Source of the DNA: Periplaneta americana
Lineage: Eukaryota; Arthropoda; Insecta; Blattodea; Blattidae
DNA: 64,000 nt
Reading direction: 5' to 3'
Assembly: GCF_040183065.1 (NCBI RefSeq)
Contig: NC_091119.1
Location: 63,598,392-63,662,391, forward strand
Shown here piece by piece: positions 59,901 through 64,000 of this stretch. The position numbers and the translations under genes were made by a program. The notes beneath the pieces are model-generated. The model did no database searches, was not told the DNA's origin, and saw only the letters and a list, made by a program, of their open reading frames with translations. Each line of letters begins with the position of its first letter. Position 1 is the stretch's first letter.

Positions 59901-62900
59901 TGAACATGGAATTAATTTAATTTCATAATTTAATAATATTTTGACAAAAGACGGAGAGCAGAAACAGTCATATTGCGACTGAAAGCAAATCATCCTAAGA
60001 AGTTTCCAAGAGGGTGATATTATGACGGACATTATCTATGGGAATGATGTTTATATAATCCTGTTTTACCATATAAATTTTTCTCTGTGTATTTTTACAT
60101 CCAGAGTCAATTACAGCAGACCCATGAAGAACCATAATCGAATATGATATACTTATTATAGTAATTACTAAAAATCTTCTAAATTCCAAATTCTGCCACC
60201 TAGGACAACCTCTAAATATTAATATTTGTATGTGCTGGTTTTAAATATAAATGAACCACAAAAATAAATAAATAAATTAAAAAAAAAAGCCTTGTGCAGA
60301 TAAACATTTCGAAATTTCATTTTTTTTGGACCATCCTAATGTATTGTATGCAGAAAGAGATTCAAAGAAGAATTGGAAACGCATGGAAGAGATTTTGGAG
60401 TCTCAGTTTCATTCTGACAGACAAGACATACAATTTAAAATTAGGAAGCAGAGTCATGAATAGCTGCATCCTTCCAGTTCTCCTATACGGAGCACAGACA
60501 TGGTCTCTAATGGAAAGAGAGAGAGAGACATTCTGAGAAAGTGTCAACGGAAAATGAAGAGGAAGATGCTGAACATCACATTCAAACACAGACTACGTAA
60601 CGAAGACATAAGGAGCCAAACACACCTCAAAGATGCAGCAGAGACAGCTGACAAGGTGAAGAAGAAATGGGCAGGACACGTGATGCGACTCAACGAGAAC
60701 TGGTGAACATACATACTTACGACATGGGACCCAAGGATTGGCAAAGGCAACACTGGAAGACAGAAGACAAGGTGGGCAGACGAACTTAGATCAAGATTCG
60801 GCCATCTATGATCAAGAACAGCGAAAGCCCGACAACAATGGAAGCTCATCACAAAGTGATTTGCAACCCAAAAAGTGATAGTGAACAGTGGACCCTTCAA
60901 CTATGACATTACAAAAGTGACCATCATTCTTGGAGTGGCTAACCGGGAACTGCTTGACAAGCCACCCTGCATAACCAGGAGGCCCTTGCCCTTCATGGGA
61001 TTTCATGGCTAATTCTAATTCTAATTCTAATGTATTGTATGTTTATGATCTATCTCTGTAATGGCTTGAATCACATTAATTCTTATAAAGCCGTGGAAAT
61101 ATCTTGGTATTTTTGCCCTATAATTTTTGTCTGAAGAAGCTTTTAATGTAGCACATAATTCTGTAGATAATACATACTGTCTTTTGCACAATCAATGTTT
61201 ATTTTTTCCTGTAACAGTTAAAGTCATGTGGTGCCCTTGTATGAAATAAAACTGTTCCTCTCAAACTAACTATCTTCACCCTATGCATCTTATACTCACT
61301 GCGACTGAGTTCTTCATGTCAGCGACTGCAGAGGCAAACTCACTGAAGTGCAGCTCTGGGCAATACGGGATAGGGAACAACAAGTCACCCGATGCTTTGC
61401 TGGCTAGCACAGCTGCCTCCTCCCATTCCTCACTGTTGGTGAGCACTGCCCCATGGTACTTCCCTGTGCTGATGCCCTGTGCACCCGTCAGAGTGGCCAT
61501 GTCAAGGATGATGTTGGCCTTCAGGTCCTTCTGAGCATAGGATACTCCATCTGATAAGACCAGACGACCTTCTGCATCTGTGTTGTTGATCTCCACTGTC
61601 CTAAAGATTCACATGCAGTGATTGTCAATCATTTAATATGCATCTGAGTAAAAAGATTAATTTTCGTTTTCTGAATTGCATTCTCTATCACCCCAAAGAA
61701 AGACACCAACTTCATATATAAATTGTATGGCTTAGATAGTACAGTAAAATTCCTCGTATCCAGCACCAAAGCAATACCAAAACAATAGGATTTTGGCTAG
61801 ACCGAAAAAAAAAAAAAAAAGGTCATTCATGTGAAAGGGAAGAGTTGGATGAAGATGTGAGTGGTTTTCGTGGACCGCACATGCCGCTTATTAATATTTA
61901 CTCTTTACATTGTTCACACGTGATAAAAGACAGAAAACCCCATTATGTCTTTACATTCTTCACACGTGAAAACATAGACAGAAAACTCTGTTATGTTCCT
62001 GTGGTAGATTAGGTAGCATCGGTAAGCTGCCGCTTGGGCCTTGCAAACATGTAGAGAGATAGAACTGTTGCATTTTTTATTATATTTTATTGCATTTTAT
62101 GAACTTTAGTGATAAAACAAAGAAAATGGAATTGAATCGCTCCATGCAGAAAGGGCTTCAGTCACAAATTTAAAAAAAAAAACGAGATATTGATGGAAAT
62201 CATATCTTTATGGATGGTTCCATCAGCCTGTGCAGAAAGGTATTCAGTCCAATGCTTGGAAAGACAGAAGCTGAAGCGTCAGGCTCAGAGTTCTATGCAG
62301 AAAGGAATACATAGTACACACAGTTTTCCTTAGTTTTCTCAAAACCAGGTCTAATGGACTGAAGCCCTTTCTGCATGGGGCGATTCAATTGGATAGGCCA
62401 CATGCTGAGAAAGCCATATGGAGCTATTGAGAAAACTGCAATTGACTGGAATCCACAAGGAGTAAGTAAGAGAGGACGGCATAGAAAAACAAGGAAACGA
62501 TCAATAGAGGAGAAAGTAGAGAGATGTGGGAAAAGCTGGAAAGAGGTGAAATAGATTGCTGGCAACAGAATACGCTGGAGGAACTTCACTGCTGCCCTAC
62601 GTTTCACCTAGGAACAACTGGATTTAAGTCAAGTCATGAACTTTAATGAACACTGCTGAATAATGACCAAATTGTGTATTTTATTGTCAAATATCCAGAC
62701 TTCTTGCTCAAAATTAAGATCCCTTTTACAGTGAATTATGTTCCATGCACAAAGGATCAATTGCAAGGTAACAGATAGTTTCAATGTCAAGTGGTTATCA
62801 AAAGCAACCTAAAAGACAAAGATCACTTAATGCTTCAACATATATTTGGCAATCTCGATTTACTGCTTCATGACAAAGTAGGTCTACAGGTTAACTGAAA

Positions 62901-63426
62901 TTTCAGCAAGTAATATTTATGGGCATTCAAAGCAAATATGACAAACCTGCCCGAGTACAAAAGGTGAATGTCATCAGGTCGAGTTGCATCTGGACCAACT
63001 GCATTCTCAGCCAAGCAGAAGACTGCATGAAGGTTTTGAGTGAAGCCCTGCCGTACAGCTGCGTAAAAGGCACCCAGCACACCAGCGGCACCACCACAGT
63101 CGCGTTTCATTCCTGGCATTGCAGTCTGTAGCAAAACAATTTACAATATGAACACAACAGATCAATATGGTCCAGACACTCACAATTTGGACATGTCTTA
63201 CTTTGGCTTTGATGCTGAGGCCTCCAGTGTCATAAACAATGCCTTTGCCAACCCACGCAATGGTCTGAGTGGCACCTTCAGGGTTATGGGACAGCACAGC
63301 CAAGGCAGGAGGCACAGATGCGGCCTTTCCAACACCATAGATGCCTCCGAATCCGCGCACACGCAATTCCTCCCCTCTTATTATCGTTGATGTCACACCA
63401 AGTGAGTCTGCAACAGCTCTCACTTC
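56374..63426 (-). CDS. NPEPL1: NPEPL1-type aminopeptidase (peptidase M17), 3' five coding exons
   Basis: This is a metallo-aminopeptidase of the leucine aminopeptidase family (M17), expected to release N-terminal residues from peptides. Exons 63202-63426, 62947-63125, 61300-61600, 57146-57256 and 56374-56523 sum to 966 nt, that is 321 residues plus TGA, with phases that match at each junction. Active-site segments are intact and in order: VGKGIVYDTGGLSIK (metal Asp and Lys), MKRDCGGA (Asp), NTDAEGRLVL (Asp, Glu, Arg). The segments YCPELHFSEFASAVADMKNS and GERATGYGVALLVALFG favour NPEPL1 over classical LAP3. NPEPL1 is about 520 residues, so the N-terminal 200 lie beyond the window. Introns are 76 bp, 1.35 kb, 4.04 kb and 622 bp; the 4-kb one is full of transposons. 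Confidence 0.92.
56886..56940. repeat. (AAT)n microsatellite
   Basis: About 18 uninterrupted AAT units inside the last NPEPL1 intron. Confidence 0.92.
57146..57256 (-). CDS. NPEPL1: NPEPL1 exon DRNNAQSSCAGLFIG
   Basis: The acceptor is 'gtgttgcag' before GATAGAAAC and the donor is TACATT|gtgagt. The 111 bp in phase 0 encode DRNNAQSSCAGLFIGAHLGF to HVDMAYPAYI. Confidence 0.92.
57536..58458. mobile_element. Mariner-type element with long inverted arms
   Basis: Ends 'ttgggttggtgcttaagttc' and, inverted, 'ttgggttggtgcataagttc', flanked by TA on both sides (57534-57535, 58459-58460). The outer repeats continue to about 57755 at the left and back to about 58235 at the right, because the 5' part of the coding region is itself repeated inverted. 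It lies in the NPEPL1 4-kb intron. Confidence 0.85.
57681..58230 (+). pseudogene. Mariner transposase remnant
   Basis: The frame at 57681-57893 has AARNICAMYGENAIGESTAR and KWFSRFKEGRFDISDTPHS, the mariner N-terminal HTH. After a stop come RFDEDRLNTSIHNDPRYCTR-like text and a later frame LARHRLAREQHRTFLSNIIT. The catalytic domain is mostly deleted. Confidence 0.82.
58570..59348. mobile_element. MITE with TGCAG/GTTGCA-rich subterminal repeats
   Basis: Left end TAAAGTACGTTCACACATCG; reverse of the right end TAAGATACGGTCACACGTCA; about 24 of 30 bases match. 'gctacttttgc', 'gcaaaagttgca' and 'ctgcagc' recur near both ends. The reading frames there are by-products of the repeats. No target duplication was seen. 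Confidence 0.75.
59640..60345. mobile_element. Candidate DNA element with GGATGGTCCA ends
   Basis: 'acataaggatggtccagaac' at about 59643 is matched inverted by 'ttttggaccatcctaatgt' at about 60325. The frame at 59650-59832 (ERASYFDGLTEEMMEKSQSF) may be a coding remnant of unknown family. Confidence 0.5.
60351..61027 (+). mobile_element. LINE tail with (AATTCT)n end and 14-15-bp TSD
   Basis: Flanked by CTAATGTATTGTATG (60336-60350, 61027-61041). Translation gives GSRVMNSCILPVLLYGAQTW, SLMERERE and KWAGHVMRLNENW, the C-terminal part of an RTE/Jockey-like RT polyprotein, with frameshifts. It ends in 'ctaattctaattctaattct'. 5'-truncated. Confidence 0.88.
61300..61600 (-). CDS. NPEPL1: NPEPL1 exon with NTDAEGRLVL
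   Basis: The acceptor is 'aatctttag' before GACAGTGGAG and the donor is GTCGCA|gtgagt. It encodes (R)TVEINNTDAEGRLVLSDGV to SAVADMKNSVA. The internal Met in front of EINNTDAEG is not a start. Confidence 0.93.
61601..62130. other. NPEPL1 intron with pogo-like terminus
   Basis: 'cagtaaaattcctcgtatcc' near 61742 resembles a Tigger/pogo terminal repeat; the second end was not found. Confidence 0.4.
62131..62393. repeat. Inverted repeat with dispersed TGCAGAAAGG words
   Basis: 'gaattgaatcgctccatgca' followed by 'gaaagggcttcagtc' (about 62131-62165) is repeated inverted at about 62354-62391 ('gactgaagccctttctgcat', 'ggggcgattcaatt'). Additional direct words 'tgcagaaagg' lie at about 62231 and 62296. 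Confidence 0.7.
62380..62635 (+). pseudogene. LINE polyprotein C-terminal fragment
   Basis: Translation contains WKEVK*IAGNRIRWRNFTAA and then LRFT, interrupted by stops. The 'RW..F..AL' tail pattern is typical of LINE proteins. It partly overlaps the inverted repeat at 62131-62393. Confidence 0.5.
62947..63125 (-). CDS. NPEPL1: NPEPL1 exon with MKRDCGGA
   Basis: The acceptor is 'ttgctacag' before ACTGCAATG and the donor is GGGCAG|gtttgt. It encodes TAMPGMKRDCGGAAGVLGAF to ATRPDDIHLLYSG and the first two bases of an Arg codon. Confidence 0.92.
63202..63426 (-). CDS. NPEPL1: NPEPL1 exon with VGKGIVYDTGGLSIK
   Basis: The acceptor is 'tgtaaacag' before GAAGTGAGAG and the donor is GCCAAA|gtaaga. 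The 225 bp in phase 0 encode EVRAVADSLGVTSTIIRGEE through GFGGIYGVGKAAS to DTGGLSIKAK. Confidence 0.9.
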
Positions 63427-64000
63427 CTGTTTACAGCAACAGAACAAAGTGACAGAAACTGTAACAATAATGTAAGGACTCTAGCCTTTAAAATAAACAT
63501 CTTCCAAAAAAGTTGTAATACTTATAGATTATGAAGCAAATCGAATCAAGAAGTTTACAAATTATGTAAAAAAAAAATCTTACACTGGAAGCCATCATAC
63601 ACAAATCTTTTATAGAATTATCAATTACAGTAAAATCCTGTTTTTAAGGAATAATCTGTTAAGTCCCACCAAATTACCATAAGAAATTAATTCCTGATTT
63701 TAAGGAAACCCAGTTTAAGGAAAATCCTGCTTTTAAGGAATACTTTTCAAGTGAATTTTGTGATAATGAAGCCCAAAATATTCTACTCGACTTTCAATAA
63801 TCGATAGTATCGGCATATTCGATAGTGCATCTCAATCGATAGTAATGAAGCATTATGTGGTGGCATTATTCTTTATTGCTCTTTATGATCTATCTTTGCT
63901 TGCTTTCACAGTGTGTTGCTTTGTTCTCGGAAGTTGTGTGGGTCCTGTTTCCAGTTCTTTTATAAGTTTATACTGTTTATGCATCATTGTAATAGCGAAT
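63427..64000. other. NPEPL1 intron/upstream with pogo-like end
   Basis: 'cagtaaaatcctgtttttaa' near 63629 with repeated 'cctg(c/t)ttttaagga' words resembles a Tigger/pogo terminus. Upstream NPEPL1 exons were not found before 64000. Confidence 0.45.

Overview
This is eukaryotic, almost certainly insect, genomic DNA: AT-rich, intron-containing genes with GT-AG junctions, and packed with DNA transposons, LINEs and tRNA-derived SINEs. The repeated 'taggcct' words and the SINE that begins 'tccacacctgtggagtaac' look to me like cockroach/termite (Blattodea) DNA, but that is an impression from memory and was not searched.

Three host genes are present, each only in part. (1) RAE1 (mRNA export / spindle WD40 protein), plus strand: the last three coding exons at 5043-5327, 5405-5599 and 8439-8525 (188 residues plus stop). 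(2) GMPPA (GDP-mannose pyrophosphorylase alpha subunit), minus strand: five exons between 24708 and 8630, giving 410 residues; only the first about 12 residues are missing. RAE1 and GMPPA converge tail to tail, with their stop codons about 100 bp apart. (3) NPEPL1 (M17 leucyl-aminopeptidase family), minus strand: the last five coding exons between 63426 and 56374 (321 residues plus stop); the 5' part lies beyond 64000. In all three, reading phases join exactly across every inferred splice junction.

Nearly everything else is mobile DNA. The clearest system is an intact hAT-type transposon of 2196 bp, present twice (25324-27519 and 39417-41612). Each copy has an uninterrupted 494-aa transposase, matching terminal inverted repeats, AATATGG-rich subterminal repeats and its own perfect 8-bp target duplication (TACATAAT and GTCATAAG). 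The copies show no indel relative to each other and their proteins are identical, so this family moved very recently.

Other DNA elements are a Tigger/pogo element split by a LINE (10801-13029), a mariner with about 220-bp inverted arms (57536-58458), a DDE element with about 160-bp inverted repeats (42145-43536), a Harbinger relic with a nested fold-back (34205-35557), paired TTAA-flanked MITEs (4261-4976, 45457-46045), paired C-run elements with 8-bp duplications (7470-8228, 9270-10060), an 853-bp element inserted inside a SINE (30045-30897), and several smaller inverted-repeat elements.

Retroelements include an I/LOA-like LINE with an RNase H domain (LINE A) at 11005, 17045 and 50792-55516; the last is split by a nearly intact second LINE (52106-54685). 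A related LINE B lies at 48244-49582 and near 1918-2366, and several further LINE tails occur. At least five SINE families are tRNA-derived. A SINE-dense block runs from about 28361 to 31124.

The genes are unrelated housekeeping genes (nuclear export, GDP-mannose metabolism, peptide turnover) that share a neighbourhood. What unites the window is layer upon layer of nested transposition, mostly inside long introns and between genes.
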